This document shows, piece after piece, positions 27,655 through 35,759 of a stretch of 55,421 nucleotides of DNA. The position numbers and the translations under genes were made by a program. The stretch lies in assembly GCF_017539065.1 (NCBI RefSeq), contig NZ_JAFYHP010000023.1, positions 1 to 55,421 on the forward strand. The letters run 5' to 3'. Every line of letters starts with the position of its first letter. The stretch's first letter is position 1. A model generated the notes under the pieces. It did no database searches, was not told where the DNA came from, and was given only the letters and a program-made list of their open reading frames with translations. The stretch comes from Methanobrevibacter sp. GTDB taxonomy: Archaea; Methanobacteriota; Methanobacteria; Methanobacteriales; Methanobacteriaceae.

Positions 27655-28119
27655 ATGGATGAGGACGTAACAACAATTCATATTTCAAAAACATTATCAT
27701 CATCAATGATTGTGGAATTAATCGAAAAATACCCTAATCTTGAAGAGATAACATGTCCTCCCAGCATTTATAAAAGAACATCAAAAACCTATATTGAAGC
27801 ACTAAGCCAATTGGATATAAACGTTAAGGCCAAATATGAGTGGGGCGCTAAATCCAGAAGCAATGGGATTGAATTTTATGTGTTGAAACTATCCAATGAA
27901 GGATTGACTGCAAGACAAATCTCCAAAAAACTTGACATATCACTTAACCGCGTATATTATTTGCTTAGAAAAAGCAAAGCCGATTTTGATAATCGCAAGC
28001 GCAAATACAACCACACCGAAATCAAACAGCTTAGGGAAGACGGTTTTTCACCGAAGGAGATTTCCCAAAATTTGGATATTCCCCTAAGAAGTGTCTATTA
28101 TATTTTAAATAAAAAATAA
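27655..28119 (+). CDS. DUF1699-like protein with two tandem HTH units
   Basis: A 154-residue protein. The first 70 residues (ISKTLSSSMIVELIEKYPNLEEITCPPSIYKRT) look like the small methanogen family DUF1699. The C-terminal half has two repeated helix-turn-helix motifs, EGLTARQISKKLDISLNRVYYLLRK and DGFSPKEISQNLDIPLRSVYYILNK, 25-26 residues each with conserved I-S-x-x-L-D-I and V-Y-Y. The duplication suggests one protein chain binding two half-sites. It starts 4 nt after the DUF530-like gene, so it belongs to the metG transcript. Its targets are unknown. Confidence 0.6.
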   Translation: MDEDVTTIHISKTLSSSMIVELIEKYPNLEEITCPPSIYKRTSKTYIEALSQLDINVKAKYEWGAKSRSNGIEFYVLKLSNEGLTARQISKKLDISLNRVYYLLRKSKADFDNRKRKYNHTEIKQLREDGFSPKEISQNLDIPLRSVYYILNKK

Positions 28120-28134
28120 CTACTTTTTTTAATA

Positions 28135-29169
28135 ATGAGTATTAAATATTTAACCATGATATTATTACCCCAACTTCCATTATATGCAATAGCAATAATC
28201 TGCGGTTTGCTGTCTTTTATCGTAACCAAATTGGCAATGCCAATTATTATTCGCAAACTTGAAGAAGCCGATATTGTTGGAAAGGATATTCATAAATCCT
28301 GGAGGCCCGTTGTAGCTGAAATGGGCGGATTTGGAATACTGTTCGGATTTATAATAGGAATGTTTTCCGGAATATACATGCACGATATCCTAACATCCCA
28401 ATTGGTGATTGTCCTGGTTGTAATTTTGCTTGTGGGAATAATCGGTATTGTGGATGATTTGCTTGCACTGTCTTCAAAGGAAAAATTCTTTTTACTCTTC
28501 CTGGCTGGTTTGCCATTGATTTGGGCGGCACCGCCTAATGTAGGATTGTTATATCTGATTACAATTCCAATTGCATTATCAATCGGATCCAATTTGACCA
28601 ATATGCTCGCTGGTTTGAACGGTATCGAATCAGGTTTGGGAATCATTTCAATGACTTCACTTACAATAGCTTGCATAATACTTGGAAAATACGATGTCAC
28701 AATCATCTCAATGAGCATGCTAGGCGCTCTGGTTGCATTTTTATACTATAACAGGTATCCCGCTAAGATTTTCCCTGGAGATACAGGAACACTCATTATT
28801 GGAGCTGCAATTGTATGCATTGCTTTTATTGGAAGGGTAAAGTTAATTGCTTTTATTGTCATGATGCCGAATATTATTGATGCAGCATTGAAATTCTACT
28901 CAGCTGGCGTGATGAATCGCCAACAGCAAAAGCCGACACAATTAAATGATGAGGGCAAACTTGTAAGGCCTGAAACAGGATTCAAATCTTTAATAAGGCT
29001 GGTCTTAAGACATCCTATTGCTGAAAAGGATGCTGTCAAAATAATTTGGGGAATTGGCATATTCTTCGGTGTTTTAGGTATAATAACCGCTTTAATAATG
29101 CCGGGAATGCTTGATAATCAGACATTAATGAATTTCTTAAACATCAAAGAAATGTTTTATCATATTTAG
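28135..29169 (+). CDS. MraY/WecA-like polyprenyl-phosphate glycosyl-1-phosphate transferase
   Basis: A polytopic membrane enzyme (344 aa, about ten hydrophobic segments) of glycosyltransferase family 4. Family motifs are the DD pair in GIVDDLLAL, the NMLAGLNGIESGLG loop and FPGDTGTL. Such enzymes move a sugar-phosphate from UDP-sugar to a polyprenyl phosphate. In this organism that could serve pseudomurein synthesis or N-glycosylation (AglH-like). It carries a basic cytoplasmic loop with MNRQQQKPTQLN. The start may be at 28135 or, seven residues later, at 28156. arfC follows after 8 nt with a GGTGA Shine-Dalgarno. Confidence 0.85.
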   Translation: MSIKYLTMILLPQLPLYAIAIICGLLSFIVTKLAMPIIIRKLEEADIVGKDIHKSWRPVVAEMGGFGILFGFIIGMFSGIYMHDILTSQLVIVLVVILLVGIIGIVDDLLALSSKEKFFLLFLAGLPLIWAAPPNVGLLYLITIPIALSIGSNLTNMLAGLNGIESGLGIISMTSLTIACIILGKYDVTIISMSMLGALVAFLYYNRYPAKIFPGDTGTLIIGAAIVCIAFIGRVKLIAFIVMMPNIIDAALKFYSAGVMNRQQQKPTQLNDEGKLVRPETGFKSLIRLVLRHPIAEKDAVKIIWGIGIFFGVLGIITALIMPGMLDNQTLMNFLNIKEMFYHI

Positions 29170-29177
29170 GTGAAATA

Positions 29178-29849
29178 ATGAGGCCTTATGTAATTTTAAA
29201 TTCCGCAATGACATTGGACGGCAAGATTGCAACAGCCACCGGAAGTTCCAACATTTCCGGTAAAAAAGACCTGGAAAGGGTCCATCAGATAAGAAAGGAA
29301 TGTGATGCGATAATGGTCGGAATCGGAACCGTGATTGCAGACGATCCTAGACTGACGGTTCACAAGATTGATGCTGATCCTGAAGACAATCCGGTTAGAG
29401 TTGTTGTTGACAGCAGATGCCGAACACCAGTCGATGCAAGAATAACAAATAATGATGCTAAAACAATAATAGCAGGTGCCAATGAATATAAGGAAGATTT
29501 CATGGCCACCGATACATATGAAACCCTTAAAGAACGTGGCGTTAAGTTCTTTTTTTCAGGTGATAAAAGAGTTGATTTAAAGGCATTGATGAATTATCTC
29601 CATGAGGAAGGAATAGAAAAGCTTATGCTTGAAGGGGGAGCCACACTGAACTTCTCCATGATTAAGGCAGGTCTCATTGATGAAATAAGCATATGCATTG
29701 CGCCAATGATAGTTGGCGGTGCCAATGCAAAAACGTTTTTCGACGGCGAAGGATTTGATACAATGGATGAGGCAGTCAGATTGGAATTGACCGACTCATA
29801 CACTCTCGATAAGGATTTGATTTTAACCTACAAGGTCCTGAATGACTGA
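29178..29849 (+). CDS. arfC: 2,5-diamino-6-ribosylamino-4(3H)-pyrimidinone 5'-phosphate reductase
   Basis: This NADPH-dependent reductase of the RibD-C/DHFR-like fold carries out the second step of archaeal riboflavin synthesis, ahead of the branch to FAD and F420. It is 223 residues long, as expected. AMTLDGKIAT at the N-terminus, IMVGIGTVIADDPRLTVH and LMLEGGATLNFSMI are diagnostic. The start has GGTGA 6 nt upstream. It forms a pair with the MraY-like gene; the functional link between those two is not obvious. Its product feeds the substrate used by CofH. Confidence 0.9.
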   Translation: MRPYVILNSAMTLDGKIATATGSSNISGKKDLERVHQIRKECDAIMVGIGTVIADDPRLTVHKIDADPEDNPVRVVVDSRCRTPVDARITNNDAKTIIAGANEYKEDFMATDTYETLKERGVKFFFSGDKRVDLKALMNYLHEEGIEKLMLEGGATLNFSMIKAGLIDEISICIAPMIVGGANAKTFFDGEGFDTMDEAVRLELTDSYTLDKDLILTYKVLND

Positions 29850-29908
29850 TTTCATCCTATGTAATTTTTTAGAAAGATATATATCTAATCAAAAATATAT
29901 TCCATTTT

Positions 29909-31561
29909 ATGTTTAATAGGGAAATTAAAATAGTTATTTTTACTATACTGTTTTTACTGTCCATTAGTGTAGTTTTTGCAAATGATAACGCTACGTTAGA
30001 TGATGGAACTCTCGGCAGTGAAGACAAGTACAGTATTGATATTCAAAATGGAATAGATCAAACGGATGAAAATGGAGTAGTTGAACTTAATGGAACATAT
30101 TCTATAGGGACTACGGTTAGTATAACTAAAAACATTACCTTAAACGGAAATAACGATACGATTTTTGACGGTAATTCCGGCGCAAATATTGAATCCTCAA
30201 GTAAGGATTTAACTTTTAAAAATATTCTCTTTAAAAATTTTCAAAGTGGTGCGGTTAAAACCAATGGAAAAACAACATTTATAAATTGCGTTTTCACAGG
30301 AAATTATGCCAATTTTGGTGGAGCACTGGACTTGACTGGAACTTCTACATTGATTGATTGTATTTTTAAAGAAAATCGTGGTTATCAAGGAGGAGCTATC
30401 TTAAATAAAGGTGATTTAACTGTAACTAACTGCTCTTTTATTAATAATTATGCAGAAGATAAATTCGGAGCAATATGTTCTTATCATGATTATGATGATA
30501 TTTCTAGAGCAGATATTCCTGATATGTTAAAGTATTATGGTACAGGAACAGTTAAAATTATTGATTCCAAATTTGAAAATAACTCAGCAAACAATGCTGT
30601 GGGAGCAATATTTTCATCACAAAATCTAATAATTGACAACACATCATTTATAAGCAATAGAGCAAAGTTCATGGGAGTTATACTTTCAACAGCAGATTTA
30701 ATCATTAATAATTCAAAATTCAATAAAAACAGCGTATACAATTCGAATAATATATTTTATTTAGATGAAGGATTGATTTCCACAATCAATTCAATATACG
30801 GAAAAACCACTATTTTGAATTCAGAATTCATTGGCAATCTTGCAAATTACTGTGCTATAAGCCTTTCTAAAACCATCGTTAATTTGCAAAACAATGTTTT
30901 TTCTGGAAACTCACTCGGAACAATATTCATTGGAGATTGTACCTCCAAATATCCAAAATACACAATTTTGGATGATAATTTAAAATCTATAAAATTATTT
31001 AAATTAACCATTAACAATGTTGTTACTACTGTATTCAGTGATAAATCTATCAAAGCGGTAGTAACTGATCTAACTACTTCCAAACCTATTGCAAATGTGC
31101 CGCTTGAAGCTTCATATTCACAATCCACTCGTACAGTAATTTGTAGCGGAATTACAAATAGTAATGGTGTTGCTTCTCTACCTTCTTTAGTTGGAAAACT
31201 TGGAACTCATAATAATAAAGGATATCTTTATTCACATACTTTCTGGTCAGGTTTTCTTACAGTTGACTTTAAATATACAGTAAATAAAATACCAACAACA
31301 GTTAAAGCTCCTAAAGTCAAATTCAAACATAAAAAATCAAAATACTTTAAGGTTTATGTTAAAACAGGCAAAAAACCTCTGAAAATGGTATTGCTTAAGA
31401 TCAAAATCGATAAGAAAGTGCATAAAGTTAAAACCAACTCAAAAGGTATTGCAAAATTCAACACTAAGAAATTGAAAGTTGGAAAACATAAAGTTCGCAT
31501 CTATTCCGGAAATGTGAACTATGCAATTAATGGAAAAAGTGTTATTAAAATTAAAAGATAA
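29909..31561 (+). CDS. adhesin-like surface protein, beta-helix with C-terminal Ig-like module
   Basis: A 550-residue secreted protein. A signal peptide runs to near residue 24 (LLSISVVFAND). A parallel beta-helix spans roughly residues 50-340 (TFINCVFTGNYANFGGAL, LTVTNCSFINNYAED and similar turns). One Ig-like domain and the basic C-terminal module then follow, closely similar to that of the adhesin at 19.8 kb (KAPKVKFKHKKSKYFK to KIKR). There is no membrane helix at the C-terminus. The DNA is noticeably more AT-rich than neighbouring arfC. A TATA box at 29876-29886 predicts a leaderless or near-leaderless transcript. Confidence 0.85.
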   Translation: MFNREIKIVIFTILFLLSISVVFANDNATLDDGTLGSEDKYSIDIQNGIDQTDENGVVELNGTYSIGTTVSITKNITLNGNNDTIFDGNSGANIESSSKDLTFKNILFKNFQSGAVKTNGKTTFINCVFTGNYANFGGALDLTGTSTLIDCIFKENRGYQGGAILNKGDLTVTNCSFINNYAEDKFGAICSYHDYDDISRADIPDMLKYYGTGTVKIIDSKFENNSANNAVGAIFSSQNLIIDNTSFISNRAKFMGVILSTADLIINNSKFNKNSVYNSNNIFYLDEGLISTINSIYGKTTILNSEFIGNLANYCAISLSKTIVNLQNNVFSGNSLGTIFIGDCTSKYPKYTILDDNLKSIKLFKLTINNVVTTVFSDKSIKAVVTDLTTSKPIANVPLEASYSQSTRTVICSGITNSNGVASLPSLVGKLGTHNNKGYLYSHTFWSGFLTVDFKYTVNKIPTTVKAPKVKFKHKKSKYFKVYVKTGKKPLKMVLLKIKIDKKVHKVKTNSKGIAKFNTKKLKVGKHKVRIYSGNVNYAINGKSVIKIKR

Positions 31562-31597
31562 TTAATTTTATCTTTTTTCTTTTTTTAAATTCAATAA

Positions 31598-32479
31598 TTA
31601 TTTCTTGTTTTTGAAGATTTTAAACCATATGAACTCATCGCCTGCATAAAGACTAATCAATATGGATACGATTGTAGTCAATACAAATATTATGAATACA
31701 CTTGCCGGAGTAAATATAAAGAACATCATCAATAGGAGTATTTCTGATATAATGAATGTTTTCAATGGATTTCTGACTTCAATATAGCTCAATACGCCCA
31801 ATACGATAGGAGTTAGGATAATGGCAAGTATATATAATATTGAATCATATAAACTAACAAGGTTTGCAACAGGCAGATTCAGGATATTCATAAAGAGATA
31901 CATCTCTAAAACTGTTAAAAAGAATCCCTGAACGCCTCCGCTGATTGCCTGTGACAATGTATGCTTTTCCAAAAGCACTCTTGACCAGATTAAAACAGGA
32001 TATATCAAACCGAAAAGCGCACCGATTGGTCCTAAAAGCAATATCAAAGCACCCACAGGACCGGACAAGCCGGTTGTGTGAACACTTATTTTCCATTTGG
32101 TGGTAAACAGCAATACAACTCCCGTATTTATTGAATAACATAAAAGTAAGCATGTCAAAAAGTTATCCAAGTTAAAAATCAAACATACTAAAAAGCCAAT
32201 GAAGTATGAGACAATTCCAACAATCAGGGGCATGAACCTGTCTGATCTGTTTGAAATATCTTTATCGGTGCCCAGTTTTTTTGCCCAGAAAAGAATGATT
32301 GCCATAGGAAGTAGGGAAGCAAAAATCAATGATACTATTTCCAAAACGATGAATTTGGAGAAATCAAATCCGCTAGGCGTAAATGATAATGTTAAACAGA
32401 TTATTAAGAATAAGGGTATGCATATAATTGGCGGATTAGTAATTGTTGAAATTCTTTCAGCGATTTTTAACTTATTCAT
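31598..32479 (-). CDS. PAP2-like integral membrane phosphatase family protein
   Basis: A 293-residue protein with about eight hydrophobic helices. SVHTTGLSGPVGA resembles the PAP2 SGH motif (here HTTG/SG), and WSRVLLEKHTLSQAISGG the SRxxxxxHxxxD motif, with Gln where Asp is usual. Canonical PAP2 proteins dephosphorylate polyprenyl pyrophosphate or other lipid phosphates. Because key residues differ, activity is uncertain. It converges with the adhesin gene upstream and is divergent from the next small gene. The arginine-rich SNRSDRFMP segment is also conserved-looking. Confidence 0.6.
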   Translation of the reverse strand: MNKLKIAERISTITNPPIICIPLFLIICLTLSFTPSGFDFSKFIVLEIVSLIFASLLPMAIILFWAKKLGTDKDISNRSDRFMPLIVGIVSYFIGFLVCLIFNLDNFLTCLLLCYSINTGVVLLFTTKWKISVHTTGLSGPVGALILLLGPIGALFGLIYPVLIWSRVLLEKHTLSQAISGGVQGFFLTVLEMYLFMNILNLPVANLVSLYDSILYILAIILTPIVLGVLSYIEVRNPLKTFIISEILLLMMFFIFTPASVFIIFVLTTIVSILISLYAGDEFIWFKIFKNKK

Positions 32480-32573
32480 ATTTAATTATAGGATTTTATG
32501 ATATATTAAAATTTAGAAAATAATTTAAATGACTAAATCAATATATATAAACAACTATTAATGGGGCATTATT

Positions 32574-32942
32574 ATGAAGATGGAAATTGAATTAACTGAA
32601 TCTCAAGCTGAAAAAGTCGAGATTTTAAAAGAAAACGGTATTGAAGTCGGTGAAGCTATTGACATGTTCTTTGAAATGAAAGATGCTGTGTCACAGTCCA
32701 GCCAGGATATTTTAGACCTTAGAATTCAAAGAGCCAATGAAGAAAAAGCCGAACTAGAAGAAAAACTCGCAAAGGTAGAGGATGATATATCCTTCTTTAA
32801 TAAATTAAATGATACTGCTCTTGATCCTAGTCAAAAACAAAAACTAATTGAAAAGGAATACGGTTTTAGCCCTAAAACTTATGATGAAACCGTACAGGAC
32901 GCTAAACATAAAGTGAAATGGAGTAAAATTTTCAAATCCTAA
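32574..32942 (+). CDS. small coiled-coil protein, unknown function
   Basis: A 122-residue acidic, helical protein. EKVEILKENGIEVGEAIDMFFEM is followed by a long coiled coil (QRANEEKAELEEKLAKVEDDISFFNKL) and a basic tail. I do not recognise the family. TATA-like TATATATAA at 32540-32549 lies 25-30 nt ahead of the ATG region. The T-rich tail after the stop likely terminates it before the flavodoxin promoter. Nothing indicates a catalytic role; dimerisation through the coil is expected. Confidence 0.6.
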   Translation: MKMEIELTESQAEKVEILKENGIEVGEAIDMFFEMKDAVSQSSQDILDLRIQRANEEKAELEEKLAKVEDDISFFNKLNDTALDPSQKQKLIEKEYGFSPKTYDETVQDAKHKVKWSKIFKS

Positions 32943-32983
32943 TCCATTTTATTTTTTCTATTTTTTTATATTTTCTTAAAATT

Positions 32984-33012
32984 GTTGCAATGTCAATAGT
33001 TGTCAATGCAAC
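32984..33012. promoter_or_regulatory. inverted repeat abutting the flavodoxin/MarR TATA box, candidate MarR operator
   Basis: GTTGCA at 32984-32989 and TGCAAC at 33007-33012 are perfect inverted half-sites around ATGTCAATAGTTGTCAA. The right half ends 2 bp before the TATA box TTTATATATG (33015-33024). Binding there would block TFB/TBP, a common form of archaeal autorepression. The predicted start is at or near the ATG (33045). Confidence 0.4.
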
Positions 33013-33044
33013 AGTTTATATATGATGGGAACTAATAGTAACTT

Positions 33045-33494
33045 ATGAAATCATTAGTAGCTTATTATTCAAGAACAAATGTTACAAAAAAGCTTGCAGA
33101 AGATATTGCCAAAAAGACCAATGCAGATATCGAAGAAATTATTCCTAAAGTAAATTATCAGGGAAAACTTGGTTTTATGCGCGGCGGAAAACATGCACTT
33201 TCCGAAAAGATCATAGACATAGAAAACATGAAATTCGACCCTGCCGATTATGATGTTGTCTATATCGGAAGTCCTATCTGGGCAGGAAAAACATCAGCAC
33301 CCGTCATCTCTTATCTAAAGCAGAATGAGGGAAAGTTCAGCAATGTTAAATTCTTCATGACTGCAGGAAGCCCTGATTTTGAAAAGGCTTTTGAACAAAT
33401 GGAAAAATTTTCAGCAAAACCGCTCAAAACCCTGGGCCTGACCACTAAAGAAGTTAAGAAGGATGACTATATATTGGACTCATTTTTAGAATAG
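33045..33494 (+). CDS. flavodoxin-fold protein
   Basis: A 149-residue FMN-binding flavodoxin. The phosphate-binding loop is SRTNVTKKLAED near residues 9-20, and VVYIGSPIWAGKTSAPV supplies the conserved isoalloxazine-loop pattern (GSPIW-G). The fold is complete. Such proteins act as electron carriers or quinone-type reductases; the partner is not evident. It is followed 5 nt after its stop by a MarR regulator, a pairing often seen for oxidative or electrophile stress responses. Transcription appears leaderless from the TATA box at 33015. Confidence 0.85.
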   Translation: MKSLVAYYSRTNVTKKLAEDIAKKTNADIEEIIPKVNYQGKLGFMRGGKHALSEKIIDIENMKFDPADYDVVYIGSPIWAGKTSAPVISYLKQNEGKFSNVKFFMTAGSPDFEKAFEQMEKFSAKPLKTLGLTTKEVKKDDYILDSFLE

Positions 33495-33499
33495 ATAAC

Positions 33500-33961
33500 A
33501 TGTCAGTTGAAGAGCTTGATGCATCTTGCATTCCAATCGCTAAGCTAATAACAATCATTGCAAGAGGCCAGACTACTTATTTAAATCATGAACTGAAAGA
33601 TTTGGATATTAATTCGACACAGCTGCATTTGCTGTTTGAAATATCAAATCGGAACGATTTAAATCAGGAAATGATATCATCCGGATGCAGCATTGATAAG
33701 GGTGCAGTTGCAAGGTCCGTCAAGAAGCTGGAGGAAAAGGGATTAGTCTCAAGAAAAGTTGATGAGGATAACAGAAGACAGAATAAGATCTCTTTAACAC
33801 AGAAAGGTAGAAAAACATTAGATGAAAGTATTGGTTTGCTGAATAAATTTGAAGAGGAATTGATTGATGAGTCCATTATTGAAAAGGAACTCTTGCAGAA
33901 GGCACTGAAGGAAATTGCTATAAGGACAATGGAGCTAAATCAAAACATTAAATTTAAATGA
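33500..33961 (+). CDS. MarR-family transcriptional regulator
   Basis: A 153-residue MarR regulator. HLLFEISNRNDLNQEMISSGCSIDKGAVARSVKKLEEKGLVSR is the winged-helix DNA-binding core, followed by the wing (DEDNRRQNKISLTQKGRKTL) and dimerisation helices. C near residue 58 (SGCSIDKG) could be a redox sensor, but this is only a possibility. It is co-transcribed with the flavodoxin gene (gap 5 nt) and probably binds the inverted repeat at 32984-33012. A strong hairpin terminator follows. Confidence 0.88.
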   Translation: MSVEELDASCIPIAKLITIIARGQTTYLNHELKDLDINSTQLHLLFEISNRNDLNQEMISSGCSIDKGAVARSVKKLEEKGLVSRKVDEDNRRQNKISLTQKGRKTLDESIGLLNKFEEELIDESIIEKELLQKALKEIAIRTMELNQNIKFK

Positions 33962-33963
33962 AT

Positions 33964-34006
33964 ATGGAAATCAAAAGGGGTGTGACGATTTCCATTAAAA
34001 TGTTTT
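33964..34006 (+). terminator. hairpin plus T-run terminator of the flavodoxin-MarR operon
   Basis: ATGGAAATC (33964-33972) pairs perfectly with GATTTCCAT (33987-33995) across a 14-nt loop, followed by a T7 run in TGTTTTTTTAAC. Confidence 0.6.
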
Positions 34007-34046
34007 TTTAACTAGTTTTTTATACTTTTTTAACTAAAATATAATC

Positions 34047-34490
34047 ATGGAATTCATAGTGAACAACAAAAAATACTCTATCCTAAACCATGAATTATAT
34101 GTTGACTACATCATGGTCGAATCTTATTTTAAAGACTATTCCAAATATGACTATGATATCCATTTTGATTTTCTTGACTATGTTTTAAACATGGATAAGG
34201 TTACTTTTGAAGACATTCTTGAAGCAACAAAGTATCTTGAGGAATTAATTGAAAAAGGGGAAATTAATTTCACACCGCCGGGCTTAAGAATTGATGTGCA
34301 TCAAAATGAGAGTTTTAAAATTACCTATCAAACATTGGAATTTGAGAATATTAATGTAGGTGAAGCAATACCATTAATGATTGCTTTAACAAGCCTGTTA
34401 AACCATAAACCCGTTATAAGCCTATATCAGATAGAAGAAGAGCTTAATTATTTTTTGGAAAAATTCAGGTATTATGAAAACATTGATTAG
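34047..34490 (+). CDS. hypothetical protein
   Basis: A 147-residue acidic protein with no recognised family. It is rich in aromatic residues (YSILNHELYVDYIMVESYFKDYSKYDYDIHFDF), with a helical middle and no membrane segment, cysteine cluster or catalytic motif. The last 4 nt overlap the 3' end of the convergent reductase gene. It is preceded by the MarR terminator and a T-rich stretch, so it should have its own promoter. Confidence 0.55.
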   Translation: MEFIVNNKKYSILNHELYVDYIMVESYFKDYSKYDYDIHFDFLDYVLNMDKVTFEDILEATKYLEELIEKGEINFTPPGLRIDVHQNESFKITYQTLEFENINVGEAIPLMIALTSLLNHKPVISLYQIEEELNYFLEKFRYYENID

Positions 34491-35509
34491 TATTCCAAAT
34501 TGCATGGCCTGATGTGGCAGGTACTGGTTTTTTTCCAGTAGCAGTTGTTGCATGTTATACAACGGCTTTCACCGTTTCCTTCAATTTGCCAATCGACAAG
34601 GAAACTAGGATCCTTTACAAACGGGCGCTGCATTGAAATGAAATCGATGTTTGTTGAATTCAGTATGTTGTTTATTTGATTTTGGCTGTTCACTCCCCCT
34701 CCCAGAATAACTGGAATGTCTACGTTTTCAATGATTTCTTCAGTGGCCTCAATAAGGGGATTTTTTTGTCTGTTTTCACGTGTGAAGAATTGCGGTGAGC
34801 GTGGACGTGTAATCTGTAATGAGTCAACTCCATGTTTTTCAAGCAATTTGGCTATATCAATTGTTTCATTTAATGTCATTCCGTTTGTTGTTCCATCAAA
34901 TGCATTTAAACGACAGTTTATATGTAAATTTGTTGTGTCCTTGATAACTTTAATCATCTCTAATACGATTCTTAAGCGGTTTAATGTATTGCCCCCATAT
35001 TTGTCTGTACGTGAATTGAAGTTGGGGTTAATGAATCTGGATAAGAAATAATAGTTTCCAAGTCCTAACTGAATTCCGTCAAATCCGCCATAATCAAATT
35101 TTTGAGCTGCAATGATGATGTCCGTTTGGATTTTACGTATATCATCAATGGTAACGTTTTCAACTTTGATGTTCTGTTCCAGCCTTTTGTTATACTGAAC
35201 GAATCCTAACTGGGCAAAGATGGGTACGTCATATAAATGGACAAGGTCAGTCAAATCACGGGCTTCACGAACAAAACGGGAATGGTTAACAGTATTGGAG
35301 TATTTTGAAAAGACATCCTTTGGATAAAGTGAGAAAAGTTCGGTGATTATTAATCCGACACCGCTGGCAGCCATATTTTCATAGCGGTCATATATTTCAG
35401 GTGTGAAATTGCCTGTTTTTTCCCTTTGTGACTCCCAAAGGCCTGTTCGGACAATACGGCTGTTTAACTTGAAATTTCCAAACTCAACTAAATCAAATAA
35501 ATCCTTCAT
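34487..35509 (-). CDS. Old Yellow Enzyme-type NADH:flavin oxidoreductase, single-domain with Fe-S tail
   Basis: A TIM-barrel FMN oxidoreductase. DYGGFDGIQLGLGNYYFLSRFINPNFNSRTDKYGG is the family signature, and VILGGGVNSQNQ binds FMN phosphate. After the barrel comes CITCNNCYWKKTSTC (near residues 319-333), matching the 4Fe-4S motif of 2,4-dienoyl-CoA reductase-type enzymes, but the C-terminal FAD/NAD domains of those enzymes are absent. Electrons must then come from a separate protein. I take the ATG at 35509 (MKDLF, 340 residues); the upstream extension is unlike the family. The substrate is unknown. Confidence 0.8.
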   Translation of the reverse strand: MKDLFDLVEFGNFKLNSRIVRTGLWESQREKTGNFTPEIYDRYENMAASGVGLIITELFSLYPKDVFSKYSNTVNHSRFVREARDLTDLVHLYDVPIFAQLGFVQYNKRLEQNIKVENVTIDDIRKIQTDIIIAAQKFDYGGFDGIQLGLGNYYFLSRFINPNFNSRTDKYGGNTLNRLRIVLEMIKVIKDTTNLHINCRLNAFDGTTNGMTLNETIDIAKLLEKHGVDSLQITRPRSPQFFTRENRQKNPLIEATEEIIENVDIPVILGGGVNSQNQINNILNSTNIDFISMQRPFVKDPSFLVDWQIEGNGESRCITCNNCYWKKTSTCHIRPCNLEY

Positions 35510-35689
35510 AGTTAATATATAAATCAAAATTGTATAAATAGATTTTTCAATATATTTTTTACATTTTGCCATTGCAGCCATTCTGTTTAATTGAAGTCAT
35601 TAAAACTATTCATTTTAAATATAAAGAGCCAACAATAGTTAGATTAGGAAATAACATATTGTTGTTTCCAACCGACTGACTATGCAAAT

Positions 35690-35719
35690 GATTAATTGGG
35701 AGAAAAATCCCATTTAATC
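35690..35719. promoter_or_regulatory. inverted repeat upstream of the mntP TATA box
   Basis: GATTAATTGGGA (35690-35701) and TCCCATTTAATC (35708-35719) pair at 11 of 12 positions around a 6-nt loop. The element lies just ahead of the TATA-like TTTTATATG at 35728-35736. A metal-responsive operator is possible given the downstream gene; this is inference. Confidence 0.4.
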
Positions 35720-35759
35720 ACAACTAATTTTATATGAAATAACAAACAAAATTAATGTA

